The notes below the pieces were generated by a model that ran no database searches, was not told the origin of the DNA, and worked only from the letters and a program-made list of their open reading frames with translations. The position numbers and the translations under genes were made by a program. From an uncultured Bacteroidaceae bacterium (lineage in GTDB: Bacteria; Bacteroidota; Bacteroidia; Bacteroidales; Bacteroidaceae): 35,945 bases of DNA. Below are positions 8,693-17,629 of the stretch, one piece after another. The number at the start of each line of letters is the position of its first letter. Position 1 is the first letter of the stretch. The stretch is from contig CAJOLC010000013.1 in the NCBI GenBank assembly GCA_905235305.1, positions 1 to 35,945 of the forward strand, written 5' to 3'.

Positions 8693-8716
8693 AGCCTTCG
8701 GAAACTTCCGAAGGCT
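8693..8716. other. Strong 11-bp hairpin, possible second terminator
   Basis: AGCCTTCGGAA (8693-8703) and TTCCGAAGGCT (8706-8716) are perfectly complementary with a two-base centre, so the functional loop would open a further pair. Moderately T-rich sequence follows. It could be a bidirectional terminator or a protein-binding palindrome. Confidence 0.55.
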
Positions 8717-8839
8717 GTATTTGTTAACTTATCTTACTGATAGTCAACTCGTTGAAAGAGTATATCTACAGGTCTCAACAGTACTCCCAATAAGGCAATA
8801 TACCAAATTCAAAAGGTCAATATACCACATTGCGGGGAT

Positions 8840-8869
8840 TTTGGGAGCGTGAGAACCGCCTTACCTTTG
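8840..8869 (+). promoter_or_regulatory. Likely promoter of the OsmC/SusCD island
   Basis: A TTTG -33 element (8840-8843) is followed after 18 bases by TACCTTTG (8862-8869), matching the -7 consensus TAnnTTTG; usual spacing is about 19-21. The direct repeat CAATATACCA lies just upstream (about 8798 and 8819) and could be an operator. The predicted transcript would start some 200 bases before the binding-protein gene at 9080, leaving a long leader. Confidence 0.6.
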
Positions 8870-9079
8870 CACCAGATTTCGTTAAGATAGGCAAAAAACA
8901 CGCTTTTGAGACTCATAAAAGAAAGGAAAAAAACTATGAAAACGACTACACAAAAACGAATGTGCTGTCCGGGCACGAGGACATATTAAATAAATAAAAG
9001 GCAATAGATTAGGTTGCCCGAGAGAAAGACAAACATGGTTTATCAACATTACCAAACAATAAGAAAAACAAACATCATC

Positions 9080-9976
9080 ATGAAAACTACAGTACATACA
9101 ATCGCATTCATATCAGCACTCCTGTTCAGCACATCAACATTGGCACAAGAAAGCAAGGTGAGCATCAAGGTGCCGGGCTTTGTTCGTCCGCTGGTCGAGA
9201 AGTTGATTACAGAATATAATAAGGAGAACCCCGACGTGGAATTCGAGTTCCTTAGCGCAAAGGCTCAAGACACCGAGAACAGCCTCAACATTACCCTGAG
9301 CGACGACAATGCCATTGCCTTCGCACGTTATGCAGTGCTGCCAGTCACAACGAAGGACGGCGAAGCATATCAACTGCTCTCAGGCAGCCGTCTGAACAAC
9401 AAGAAGCTGCAACGCCTCTTCTTCGAGAAGGATGAGTTCGACGACGAATACAAGGAAAGCAAGGTAGAGAAGGCTGTACATATCTATAGTGGTAACTCCC
9501 AGCAATCCACGTCACGCACATATGCTGCAAGCTTTGACCGCGAACCGTCGGAATACAAAGGCAAGCGCATCTCTGGTGACGACAGCTACCTCATCAGCGC
9601 CATCAGCCGCGACCCTCTTGGCATCACCATCAATACTCTGCCTAACATCTACGACCTGCAAAGCCGACAGCTCAGGCAAGAGCTTGCCATTGTCCCCCTC
9701 GATGGAAGCAAGCAGGACAGGCAGATCATCAACGAAGGAAGCCTCGATGAAATTATATCCCTGCTTGAGCGACACGAGGTGAACGAAATACCAGTCCTGA
9801 AGATAGGCCTCTCTTATAGGCACGGAACTGGCAGCGCAAGCAAGTTCGCGCGCTGGATACTGACCAACGGCACAACATTCGTGCATGAATACGGACTTCT
9901 GGAACTTCCTCAGAAAGAACTTGCAGCCCAGATAAAACGTGCCACGACAGAAGACTCACCCTTGGCCTGCCTTTAA
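9080..9976 (+). CDS. PstS-like periplasmic binding protein
   Basis: 298 residues with a clear signal peptide (MKTTVHTIAFISALLFSTSTLA, then QES). The body has the rhythm of a type 2 extracellular solute-binding protein of the phosphate/molybdate type, with KVSIKVPGFVRPLVEKLITEYNKENPDVEFEF at the start, GNSQQSTSRTYAASF in the middle, DPLGITINTLPNIYD later and a C-terminal GTGSASKFARWI block. No ABC permease or ATPase genes lie nearby, so it may deliver ligand to, or sense it for, the SusCD pair rather than feed an ABC transporter. The ATG at 9014 is rejected because it places 22 polar residues before the signal peptide. It is the first gene after the predicted promoter of the island. Its ligand is unknown. 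Confidence 0.75.
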   Translation: MKTTVHTIAFISALLFSTSTLAQESKVSIKVPGFVRPLVEKLITEYNKENPDVEFEFLSAKAQDTENSLNITLSDDNAIAFARYAVLPVTTKDGEAYQLLSGSRLNNKKLQRLFFEKDEFDDEYKESKVEKAVHIYSGNSQQSTSRTYAASFDREPSEYKGKRISGDDSYLISAISRDPLGITINTLPNIYDLQSRQLRQELAIVPLDGSKQDRQIINEGSLDEIISLLERHEVNEIPVLKIGLSYRHGTGSASKFARWILTNGTTFVHEYGLLELPQKELAAQIKRATTEDSPLACL

Positions 9977-10001
9977 CAGTTAAGAGAAAGACCCACCCCA
10001 T

Positions 10002-10046
10002 CCCTCCCTTAAAGGGAGGGAGAAAAGTCTCCCCTTCAAGGGGAGA
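10002..10046. repeat. Two GC-rich palindromes between binding protein and susC
   Basis: CCCTCCC (10002-10008) pairs with GGGAGGG (10014-10020), and TCTCCCCTT (10028-10036) pairs with AAGGGGAGA (10038-10046). Similar CCTCTCCCC-type sequence recurs near 29655-29690, so this is a dispersed intergenic repeat that may also attenuate or stabilise transcript. Confidence 0.7.
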
Positions 10047-10130
10047 TTTAGAGGGGTCTTTTCCCTCCAGCAGAGGGCCAGGATAACTATACCCCAAAAG
10101 AAACAACACAAAAGAAGAAAGGAGATTATT

Positions 10131-13100
10131 ATGAAGAAAAGTTTACTTACCCTGCTACTCGCGGTTGCCGGTACACTGTCAGCTCTAGCACAAGCGACCA
10201 TCACAGGTACGGTGCTCGACGCACAGACAGGAGAAGGCCTCATCGGTGCAACACTTGTTCCGAAGAACTCGAAGGAGACCGGTGCCGTGACAGACATCGA
10301 CGGAAACTTCACGCTGAAGACTGAAGTGCCACTGCCATTGACGCTTCTCGTCCGCTACATCGGCTACCGTTCACAAGAGATTGACGTATATGATGCCGAC
10401 GAAGCTTTGGAGATAAGACTTGGTGCAGGCGGCAACAACTTGAACGAAGTTGTCGTCGTAGGTTACGGCACACAGCAGCGCAAGAAGCTGACAGGTTCGG
10501 TCGCTTCCATCAATACGGACGACCTCTTGCAGAACGTCGTGTCCTTCGACAAAGCGTTAGGCGGTGCCGTAAGCGGCTTGACGGTTTCTTCCACCTCAGG
10601 CCAACCCGGTGCGAGCACCAGCATTCGCATTCGTGGTGGCAACTCAATAAATGGAGGCAACGAACCGCTATATGTGATTGACGGCGTGCTTATCTACAAC
10701 AGTTCGAGTTCGACGAGCACCGGCAACAGCTTGGCAGGCGGAAGCTTCAATCCCTTGGCATCCATCAATCCGCAAGACATCGAGTCCATCGAAGTGCTGA
10801 AAGATGTGTCGGCATCTGCCATCTATGGTTCCAGAGGTTCAAACGGTGTCATCATCGTGACCACGAAAAGAGGCAAGAAGGGAAAGGTGAATGTTAACTA
10901 CGGTTATTCGCTCGGTGTGTCTTCGGTAAGCCGTCGGCTCGACCTGCTGAACGCACAGGAGTGGGGAGACCTCTACCTTGAACTTGCCACAGACGCGCAA
11001 AAGGCTGCCACGGGCGTAACGCCGGACGCTGTTCGTTCGTGGGGAAAAGGCACGGACTGGCAGGATGCTTTGTTCCGCACTGCTGTGACGCACGAACACC
11101 AACTGTCGGTTAGTGGCGGCTCGGACAAGGAACGTTTCCTTCTCTCCACCAACTACACCTTGCAAGATGGCATTATTAACAACTCGGACTTCTCACGCTT
11201 CGGAGCGCGTATCAACTATGAACGCGACATCCTGAAGAACCTGACGGTTGGCGTGAAGAGTAACTACTCGAAGACTACACGCACGGGTGCCTACGGAATG
11301 AGAGGCATGACGGGCAACTTCAGTGGCATCATCGACAAGGTGATACGCCAGTCTCCTGCGGTTCCCATAAAAAACGCAGATGGCTCCTATAATTATGCCA
11401 ACCCATTCGAAAGCGGAGATTTCGTGCGCGATGATGTGACGATAAATCCCATTGCAGACCTGTACAATCTGGACACGGAGACTAAAGTCGACAACCTCTT
11501 GCTGACGGGTTTTGCCTCATGGGAAATCATTCCCGGACTCACGCTCCGCACACAGGGTTCTACAAACATCATCAACACACGTCAGAATCTCTTTGGAGGC
11601 GAGGAGACGCAGGCAGGATTTATGACTCAGGGCTACGGCGACATCGGTTCGAAGCGCTGGGAGAACGACCAGTTCGAGACTACGTTGACGTGGAACAAGA
11701 AGTGGGGCATCCACGACCTTGAAGTGCTTGGCGGCTACACTTACCAGCTGGAGAAGAGCGAAGACCTTGACGCTGCCACTTCGGGCTACGCGAATGAGAA
11801 CCTTGGCTATCACAGTTTGCAGTCCGGAACTACCTTCGTGGAGACCAACACGGACTTTGCCAAATCGACGCTCTACTCCTTCATCGGTCGCGTGAACTAC
11901 TCGCTCTTCGACCGCTATCACCTCACGGCGACGCTTCGTGCCGACGGTTCGAGCCGCTTCTCGAGCAACCATAAATGGGGCTGGTTCCCTTCGATTGGTG
12001 CTTCCTGGAACATAAACGAAGAGAAATTCCTCAAGCATGTCAAGTGGTTGGACGACTTGAAACTGCGTGCAAGCTACGGCACCGTGGGCAATCAGGAGAT
12101 TGGTAACTATGCCTTTGCCTCTGACTATGCAGCATCCCACTACTACTTCGGCGGCGTCCGCAACCTTGCTTTCTACCGTTCTTCTCTTGGCAACGATGAC
12201 CTGAAATGGGAAAGCACTTCGTCGTTCGACGTTGGTCTCGACGTCAATCTCTTCAAGGGAAGGCTGGGCTTCGTATTCGACTACTACCACAAGAAGACGA
12301 CTGACCTGCTGCTCAATCTCCCGATACAACAGACGCAAGGCTTCGGTTCGCAGCTGCAAAATGCTGGCAACGTGACCAACGACGGTGTGGAATTTGCCGT
12401 CAACGGCACCATCCGACAGACAAAACACCTGCTCTGGACGGCGAATGCCAACATAGCTCACAACAAGAACGAGATAACAAGCTTGGGTGAGTCGCACAAA
12501 GACATCATCAACGGCAACACGATACTTCGTGAAGGCGAGTCGCTCGGCACCTTCTACGGCTGGAAGTTCGACGGCATCGTAAAGGCAGGCGACGACCTCT
12601 CGAAAGTGGCAAGGCTCTCGACCTCACAGGCAAACGTACAGCCGGGCGACGCGAAGTTCGTCGATGTGAACGGCGACGGCGTAGTGGATCAGGACAATGA
12701 CCGTGTCGTGCTGGGCAGCACACAGCCTAAGTTCACCTACGGTTTCGGTTCACAACTCCGCTACAAGAAGTGGGACTTCACTTTCAACGTACAAGGTTCT
12801 TACGGCAACAAGCTCTACAACCAGCTGCGCCAAGCACTGGAGACACCCAACATCAGCTACAACGGCTCTGCTGCACTGCTCGACCGCTGGACGACAGACA
12901 ATCAGAACACAAACATTCCGCGTGCCATTGTGTCGAGTGTCTCAAGCTTCATTCTAGACAGTCGCTACGTGGAGAGCGCAAGCTACCTGCGTCTGAAGAA
13001 CATACAAGTGGGCTATGACTTCCAGCCACGACTGAAGAACAAACAGAAACTGGGACTTTATGTCTATGCTTCGGCACAGAACCTCTTCACCATTACTCCG

Positions 13101-13208
13101 TATGAGGGATACGACCCTGAGTATTCCGGCACAACAGACAGTGGCAACTATCCAACGCCCGTACGTTCACTTTCGGCGCGAAGTTCACATACTGATAATA
13201 GGTTATAA
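10131..13208 (+). CDS. SusC-like TonB-dependent transporter (C-terminal frameshift)
   Basis: An outer-membrane importer that works with the SusD lipoprotein encoded next. There is a signal peptide (residues 1-21), a carboxypeptidase-regulatory-like domain (about 22-92), then NEVVVVGYGTQ and a plug with SIRIRGGNS and PLYVIDGV, and a beta-barrel to the end. The last residues read YPTPVRSLSARSSHTDNRL instead of the usual strand. One extra C in the CCC run at 13158-13160 would give YPTPRTFTFGAKFTY and a stop at 13193-13195. That is a normal SusC ending with a terminal aromatic residue. So there is a one-base deletion (real, or a sequence error) that removes the terminal beta-strand signal needed for barrel assembly. 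Substrate unknown; context suggests a metal complex or thiol compound rather than a glycan, as no glycoside hydrolases are present. Confidence 0.9.
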   Translation: MKKSLLTLLLAVAGTLSALAQATITGTVLDAQTGEGLIGATLVPKNSKETGAVTDIDGNFTLKTEVPLPLTLLVRYIGYRSQEIDVYDADEALEIRLGAGGNNLNEVVVVGYGTQQRKKLTGSVASINTDDLLQNVVSFDKALGGAVSGLTVSSTSGQPGASTSIRIRGGNSINGGNEPLYVIDGVLIYNSSSSTSTGNSLAGGSFNPLASINPQDIESIEVLKDVSASAIYGSRGSNGVIIVTTKRGKKGKVNVNYGYSLGVSSVSRRLDLLNAQEWGDLYLELATDAQKAATGVTPDAVRSWGKGTDWQDALFRTAVTHEHQLSVSGGSDKERFLLSTNYTLQDGIINNSDFSRFGARINYERDILKNLTVGVKSNYSKTTRTGAYGMRGMTGNFSGIIDKVIRQSPAVPIKNADGSYNYANPFESGDFVRDDVTINPIADLYNLDTETKVDNLLLTGFASWEIIPGLTLRTQGSTNIINTRQNLFGGEETQAGFMTQGYGDIGSKRWENDQFETTLTWNKKWGIHDLEVLGGYTYQLEKSEDLDAATSGYANENLGYHSLQSGTTFVETNTDFAKSTLYSFIGRVNYSLFDRYHLTATLRADGSSRFSSNHKWGWFPSIGASWNINEEKFLKHVKWLDDLKLRASYGTVGNQEIGNYAFASDYAASHYYFGGVRNLAFYRSSLGNDDLKWESTSSFDVGLDVNLFKGRLGFVFDYYHKKTTDLLLNLPIQQTQGFGSQLQNAGNVTNDGVEFAVNGTIRQTKHLLWTANANIAHNKNEITSLGESHKDIINGNTILREGESLGTFYGWKFDGIVKAGDDLSKVARLSTSQANVQPGDAKFVDVNGDGVVDQDNDRVVLGSTQPKFTYGFGSQLRYKKWDFTFNVQGSYGNKLYNQLRQALETPNISYNGSAALLDRWTTDNQNTNIPRAIVSSVSSFILDSRYVESASYLRLKNIQVGYDFQPRLKNKQKLGLYVYASAQNLFTITPYEGYDPEYSGTTDSGNYPTPVRSLSARSSHTDNRL

Positions 13209-13380
13209 GGTTTAAGGCTATAAGGTAACGAAAGGAAAACTACTCTTGAGAAGTTTTGGCTCGATACTGGTCAAGCTTTAGCTCAACGCCAGTTAACCTT
13301 GCAAACGTCTCCAGAGAACTTTACCGAATATAATCAGGAGTTTAGAGTTTTAACATTAATAGTTTGAAAACAAATTCAAT

Positions 13381-15012
13381 ATGAGACACAATTTTCATTA
13401 CATATATGGAGTGGCCGCAGCAGCGACCTTGTCCTTCGGCACACTACTAACATCGTGCGAATCACTCGATCAAGGCAACCCGAGCCGGCTCTCGGAAACA
13501 AGTATCCCCAAAAACGATGCCGATGCTAAGGCATTGGTGAATGCCGTCTATGCACGCGACATTGAACTTGCCACAACTTACATGTACCTGACTGACCTCA
13601 CAACCGAGACCACAGTTTCAGGCGAAAACCCCAACGGCGGCGGTGGTATGCTGGGCCTTCTCAACTGGGACGGCACGAACTCTTACATCGTCAGTGCTTG
13701 GTCATCTGTATACACCTGCCTGGCTCGTGCAAACGACGTCATCGATCGCCTCAGTCCAGTGCCAAGTGGTGTGTCGCCAGAAATAGCATCTCGTGTTATT
13801 GGCGAGGCAAAGTTCCTTCGTGCATACTACCTGAACTACGCAGTACAGTTCTGGGGACCTGTGCCCATCGTCACCGAGGTGGGCGGTGGCAAAGATGCAG
13901 TTCGCGAGCCGGAATCGAAAGTCTATGCACAGATTGTAAGCGACTTGGAAGATGCCGCCGAACGCTTACCCGAGGTAAGCCAGTACGGATCTGCCGACAT
14001 CGGACGTGCCACACGCGGTGCTGCCAACGCAGCCCTGGCAAAGGTCTATCTCACCTGGGCACAGGTGGACGATGACTTGACCGAAGCACAACGTCACGAA
14101 TTCTTCAGCAAGTCGGTGCAATATGCACAGAAAGTCATCGACTCTGGCGAGTACCAGCTGGAAAAGAACTACAGAGACAACTGGAACAACAAGAACAGAA
14201 ACGGCAAGGAAAGTATCTTCGCCATACAGTTCTACCTTGGCTCTTCGACACGCGACAACGACCCCTCCGGCAACAATCACCTGTGCCACTGCTCTTTCTC
14301 TACAGGCTTCAGCGTGTCTCTCCCGCACATCGCACCCGGACCGGACAATACTCTGCGCGACTCTTACCTCGAAGGCGACCAGCGCAAGGAAGTAACCGTA
14401 GTCGATTCTCTGTGGCACCCATCTACCGGTGACTACTTCCATTTCTACTTCGATAACGACGGTGACGGCAAGAAGGAGTCGGGCTTCTCACGATACAACA
14501 AGTACATCGACCAGGACAGCCCCGAGACAAGTGCGTCCGACAGGGCAATGAACCGCACCGTTCTGCGATTGGCCGAAGTCTATCTTGTGCTGGCAGAATC
14601 CATCAATGAACGTGACGGAGCACCAAATCAGGAAGCATACGATGCCTTCAATAAGGTACGCCGCCGTGCCTTCCGCGAAGAAATCAATGCCTCCGACCAG
14701 CAGCCTCACGACCTGCAACAAGGCCTTGACTATAACGGCTTCCGTGATGCCATCATACAGGAACGCTCGTGGGAATTCACTTTAGAGCAGAAACACTTGC
14801 TCGACTTGAAACGCTGGAAGATACTTGTAAAGACAATCAAGAATTCTAAACTTGCCACGGACTATCCCGAGTACAATAAGCAGAGCATAGACTTCCGCCA
14901 CTACCGCTTCCCCATTCCGCAGGCACAGCGCGACATCAATCCCAACCTCTGGCAGAACTACGGCTATTCTGGCTCCACTATTGCAGCTAATCCGTACAAA
15001 GGAAGAGAGTAG
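13381..15012 (+). CDS. SusD/RagB-family surface lipoprotein
   Basis: 543 residues, the substrate-capturing lid partner of the SusC-like porin. The signal peptide ends LLTSC, a lipobox. The helical SusD fold is indicated by KFLRAYYLNYAVQFWGPVPIVTE around residue 140-165, the TPR-like repeats, the TVLRLAEVYLVLAESINE block near 390-410 and the family-typical C-terminal stretch of ERSWEFTLEQKHLLDLKRW followed by a short PIPQAQRDINPNLWQN tail. It follows susC after a 172-base gap. A 13-bp hairpin with a T run follows the stop codon. Confidence 0.93.
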   Translation: MRHNFHYIYGVAAAATLSFGTLLTSCESLDQGNPSRLSETSIPKNDADAKALVNAVYARDIELATTYMYLTDLTTETTVSGENPNGGGGMLGLLNWDGTNSYIVSAWSSVYTCLARANDVIDRLSPVPSGVSPEIASRVIGEAKFLRAYYLNYAVQFWGPVPIVTEVGGGKDAVREPESKVYAQIVSDLEDAAERLPEVSQYGSADIGRATRGAANAALAKVYLTWAQVDDDLTEAQRHEFFSKSVQYAQKVIDSGEYQLEKNYRDNWNNKNRNGKESIFAIQFYLGSSTRDNDPSGNNHLCHCSFSTGFSVSLPHIAPGPDNTLRDSYLEGDQRKEVTVVDSLWHPSTGDYFHFYFDNDGDGKKESGFSRYNKYIDQDSPETSASDRAMNRTVLRLAEVYLVLAESINERDGAPNQEAYDAFNKVRRRAFREEINASDQQPHDLQQGLDYNGFRDAIIQERSWEFTLEQKHLLDLKRWKILVKTIKNSKLATDYPEYNKQSIDFRHYRFPIPQAQRDINPNLWQNYGYSGSTIAANPYKGRE

Positions 15013-15022
15013 GAAAAGTTAA

Positions 15023-15083
15023 GAGTCCATAGTCATGAGCTAAAATCATTGACCATCCTGACTATGGACTCAGAACAGTTTTT
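15023..15083 (+). terminator. Hairpin with T6 after susD (terminator or attenuator)
   Basis: GAGTCCATAGTCA (15023-15035) is perfectly complementary to TGACTATGGACTC (15059-15071), with a 23-base loop. A run of six T lies at about 15078-15083, 28 bases before the next ATG. It could end or attenuate the susCD transcript. The same TAGTCCATAG vocabulary recurs in the inverted repeat at 18882-18939. Confidence 0.6.
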
Positions 15084-15110
15084 TCACCTTTTCAATTTTT
15101 AAGAAGTGTT

Positions 15111-16382
15111 ATGGAAAAGAGAATCATACTTACCACACTCGTTGCTGCTGCCCTGCTGACTAACGCCAGCGCACAGCAGAACGACCAGCGACTCAATCGT
15201 GCCATCACAGATGCAACATGGTTCAAGAAAGCGTCGAAGAGCGCACCTACGTTCCGAGATTTCCTCAAACGCAGGAAAACGGCAGTAAAGAACTTCCGTG
15301 CCATACCGACGGCAGTGCTGCAACCTGTCACGATAAAGGCGTTCGCGACAGCAGAGCAACGCGCCGGCACACGCCATGTCATCATTCGTGAACACCAGTT
15401 CTTCAACGACAGCGGATACAACAACGGCGGCTTCGACCTCGGAATAGGTACGCCTGACCACGTCATTGCCGCCATCGCTGGAGATATCATCGACAGCTAC
15501 GCGACACAAGCAGCACTGAAAGGCATCGCCATCGACTCGCTTGCCGTCAACGTGAAACAAACGGGTCCGAGCATTGGTGACTGGGGCATAGACTATACCA
15601 TTTATATAGACTCGCCTGCAGGTGACGACAAGCTTGAGCAGTTGCGACTGCTGGCTGAACAGAACTCGCCGCTCTATCAGTTCACTATCAGAGCTAATGA
15701 AGTTGAGACAACTATTGACTACAACCAGACCCCCGACGAACTGGAAATCCCCCCAACCTACCAACCTGGACTGCGCGAGTTCATCGAGTGGGAAGCAAAG
15801 AAAGGTGAGAGCCTGCGCAAACTCAGGGAGAGTGGCGAACGGCCTGACCGCAGCAGATTCGGCGGTTATCTCTACGACTATCCGTATTCACGTGCCAACG
15901 AGTTCACTCCTTTCAAGACCGAGAGTTGGCTCGAACCCGATGGTCCTACGGCTTTCATCAACCCCTCGTCGGGTGCAACCGTCATACAAGTGCGCCATCA
16001 TCGCGTCATTCAAGACCATCCGCACATCTTCGGAGGAAATGATCTTGGTGCAACTGCCGTAGAGACAAACATCGGGTTGATGGGTTCCTGCTTCTCGCAT
16101 GTTGCAGAAGGAACCGCGGCTCGTCAGCATGTAGCACTCGACACGTTGAAGGTTTCGCTTACGGCACAACTTGACCCACGCGCCGGACGAAAGGGATATG
16201 AGGACACACCTCTTTATCCCACCGACATCAAGATGCGCGTGGTCATCAGCAGCCCCAGCGACGAAGCTACAGTAAGGAAACTCGTCGAGGACACAGAAAA
16301 AGGCTGTCCTATCTATAATCTTGTGACAAGAGCTCAGACTGTAACAGGTCGTATCAAACGCGTAACAGCAAAAATAAAGTAA
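15111..16382 (+). CDS. Secreted double-OsmC-domain protein, paralogue 1
   Basis: 423 residues with a signal peptide (MEKRIILTTLVAAALLTNASA, then QQ). Two OsmC-like halves are visible, about 65-205 and 285-420. OsmC/Ohr proteins are thiol peroxidases in which a Glu-supported Cys attacks peroxide and a second Cys resolves it. In the second half E318, C327 (SCFSH) and C399 (CPIYN) occupy these places. In the first half the aligned positions are D125 and S186, so it cannot use that chemistry. OsmC proteins are usually cytoplasmic single domains of about 140 residues, so export and duplication are unusual. It begins a run of three tandem paralogues and is the most diverged of them: it lacks the GDC of the others and has a longer Pro/Tyr-rich linker. 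Confidence 0.8.
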   Translation: MEKRIILTTLVAAALLTNASAQQNDQRLNRAITDATWFKKASKSAPTFRDFLKRRKTAVKNFRAIPTAVLQPVTIKAFATAEQRAGTRHVIIREHQFFNDSGYNNGGFDLGIGTPDHVIAAIAGDIIDSYATQAALKGIAIDSLAVNVKQTGPSIGDWGIDYTIYIDSPAGDDKLEQLRLLAEQNSPLYQFTIRANEVETTIDYNQTPDELEIPPTYQPGLREFIEWEAKKGESLRKLRESGERPDRSRFGGYLYDYPYSRANEFTPFKTESWLEPDGPTAFINPSSGATVIQVRHHRVIQDHPHIFGGNDLGATAVETNIGLMGSCFSHVAEGTAARQHVALDTLKVSLTAQLDPRAGRKGYEDTPLYPTDIKMRVVISSPSDEATVRKLVEDTEKGCPIYNLVTRAQTVTGRIKRVTAKIK

Positions 16383-16394
16383 CGAAAAAGCACT

Positions 16395-17585
16395 ATGAAA
16401 AGAGCAATCATCATCGCCTCTGCACTTGCCTTTGCCTTCTCAGGCGTGCAGGCACAAAGCGTACTCAGCGTGATAAAATCTGAGAAGAAGAAGGCATCTT
16501 TGGAGAAGAACGCACCAACTCTGCGCAATTACCTCAAGTCGAGAAAGCAAGCTCTTGAAGCTTGGAACGCAATTCCCGCGAGTGAACTACAGCCAGTTAC
16601 TTTGACTGCAAACGTTGTAGCTAAGAATCGTGCCGGCTATCGCGAACTTCGAGTACGGGAATTCCACTACATCGGAGACTGCGGCTACACCGATGGCGGT
16701 CAGGATGTCGGCGTTGAAACACAGACCACGGCAGCAGCTGTGTTTGCATCCGACTTGGCAGACAGCTACATCAATCAGGCAGCGTTAGCTGGCATCGATA
16801 TAGATTCGTTGACCATCGAGATACATGGTCAGCCCGACAAGCAGCCGACGAACCGCGTCCGCTACAACAGAAACTTCATCTACACTATTTACATCGACTC
16901 TCCGGCCAGTGATGCGGAACTGGAACGTCTGGCAGAGTTGGCAGAGGAGAACTCGTCTGTCGTGACGCTCATCAAGCAGGCTGTGACCGTGCCGGTAAGC
17001 ATCGTCTATAAGCACTCCTCACGTGAACGTACGGTGGAAGGCAGCACTTTGGCAGGACTTCGCGAGTACATCCATGGGAAAAGGCAGGCCTGGCTGGCTC
17101 GCGAGGCTGCAAGAAGCAGCCAGCCGAGTCAGCCCAAAGCACCGACAAGTGGTCCTTGGGCAACGGTTTTCCCCAATGGTGTGCGCCAACTGACCGTGAA
17201 TGAAAAGTATCACATCGTGCATGACAATCCTGCTTACTTAGGCGGCACGAACCTGGGACTTACATCGCGCGAAAACGCTCTGGGTGTGCTTGGCACTTGC
17301 CTCACACATATCGCCGAGGGACAAGCCGCGCAACTCAACCTCGACATTGACTCGCTTCGCGTACAGGTGGAAGGTGAATGGGACCCGCGAGCCGGCAGAA
17401 ATGGCTTCGAGACGGAGCCTATCACGCCTCAGAACCTTCGTGTGACGCTCTTTGTTACCACGCCAGAGACGTTCGCCACTGTGCAGAAGTGGATTGATCA
17501 GACTGAAAGTGTCTGCCCGATGTATAATGTCTTCAAGGACACACAGACATTTGAACACCGCATAGTAAGGGTGAAAAGGAAATGA
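16395..17585 (+). CDS. Secreted double-OsmC-domain protein, paralogue 2
   Basis: 396 residues; the signal peptide ends SGVQA before QS. The first OsmC-like half is about 60-205 and the second about 260-395. In the second half E293, C302 (GTCLTH) and C374 (CPMYN) fit the catalytic Glu, peroxidatic Cys and resolving Cys of the family. In the first half the corresponding residues are T111, D120 and S187. A further Cys, C96 in YIGDC, lies near the glycine pair that begins the domain and is shared only with paralogue 3. Ten to fifteen bases separate it from paralogue 1, so they are co-transcribed. It is much more similar to paralogue 3 than to paralogue 1, suggesting a later duplication. Confidence 0.8.
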   Translation: MKRAIIIASALAFAFSGVQAQSVLSVIKSEKKKASLEKNAPTLRNYLKSRKQALEAWNAIPASELQPVTLTANVVAKNRAGYRELRVREFHYIGDCGYTDGGQDVGVETQTTAAAVFASDLADSYINQAALAGIDIDSLTIEIHGQPDKQPTNRVRYNRNFIYTIYIDSPASDAELERLAELAEENSSVVTLIKQAVTVPVSIVYKHSSRERTVEGSTLAGLREYIHGKRQAWLAREAARSSQPSQPKAPTSGPWATVFPNGVRQLTVNEKYHIVHDNPAYLGGTNLGLTSRENALGVLGTCLTHIAEGQAAQLNLDIDSLRVQVEGEWDPRAGRNGFETEPITPQNLRVTLFVTTPETFATVQKWIDQTESVCPMYNVFKDTQTFEHRIVRVKRK

Positions 17586-17629
17586 GAAAATGAAGGAATG
17601 AAGAATGAAAACATTAAAACATTAGACAA

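Noticed and set aside
11517..12497. 326-codon minus-strand open frame
   Set aside because: It is a shadow of the susC barrel region.
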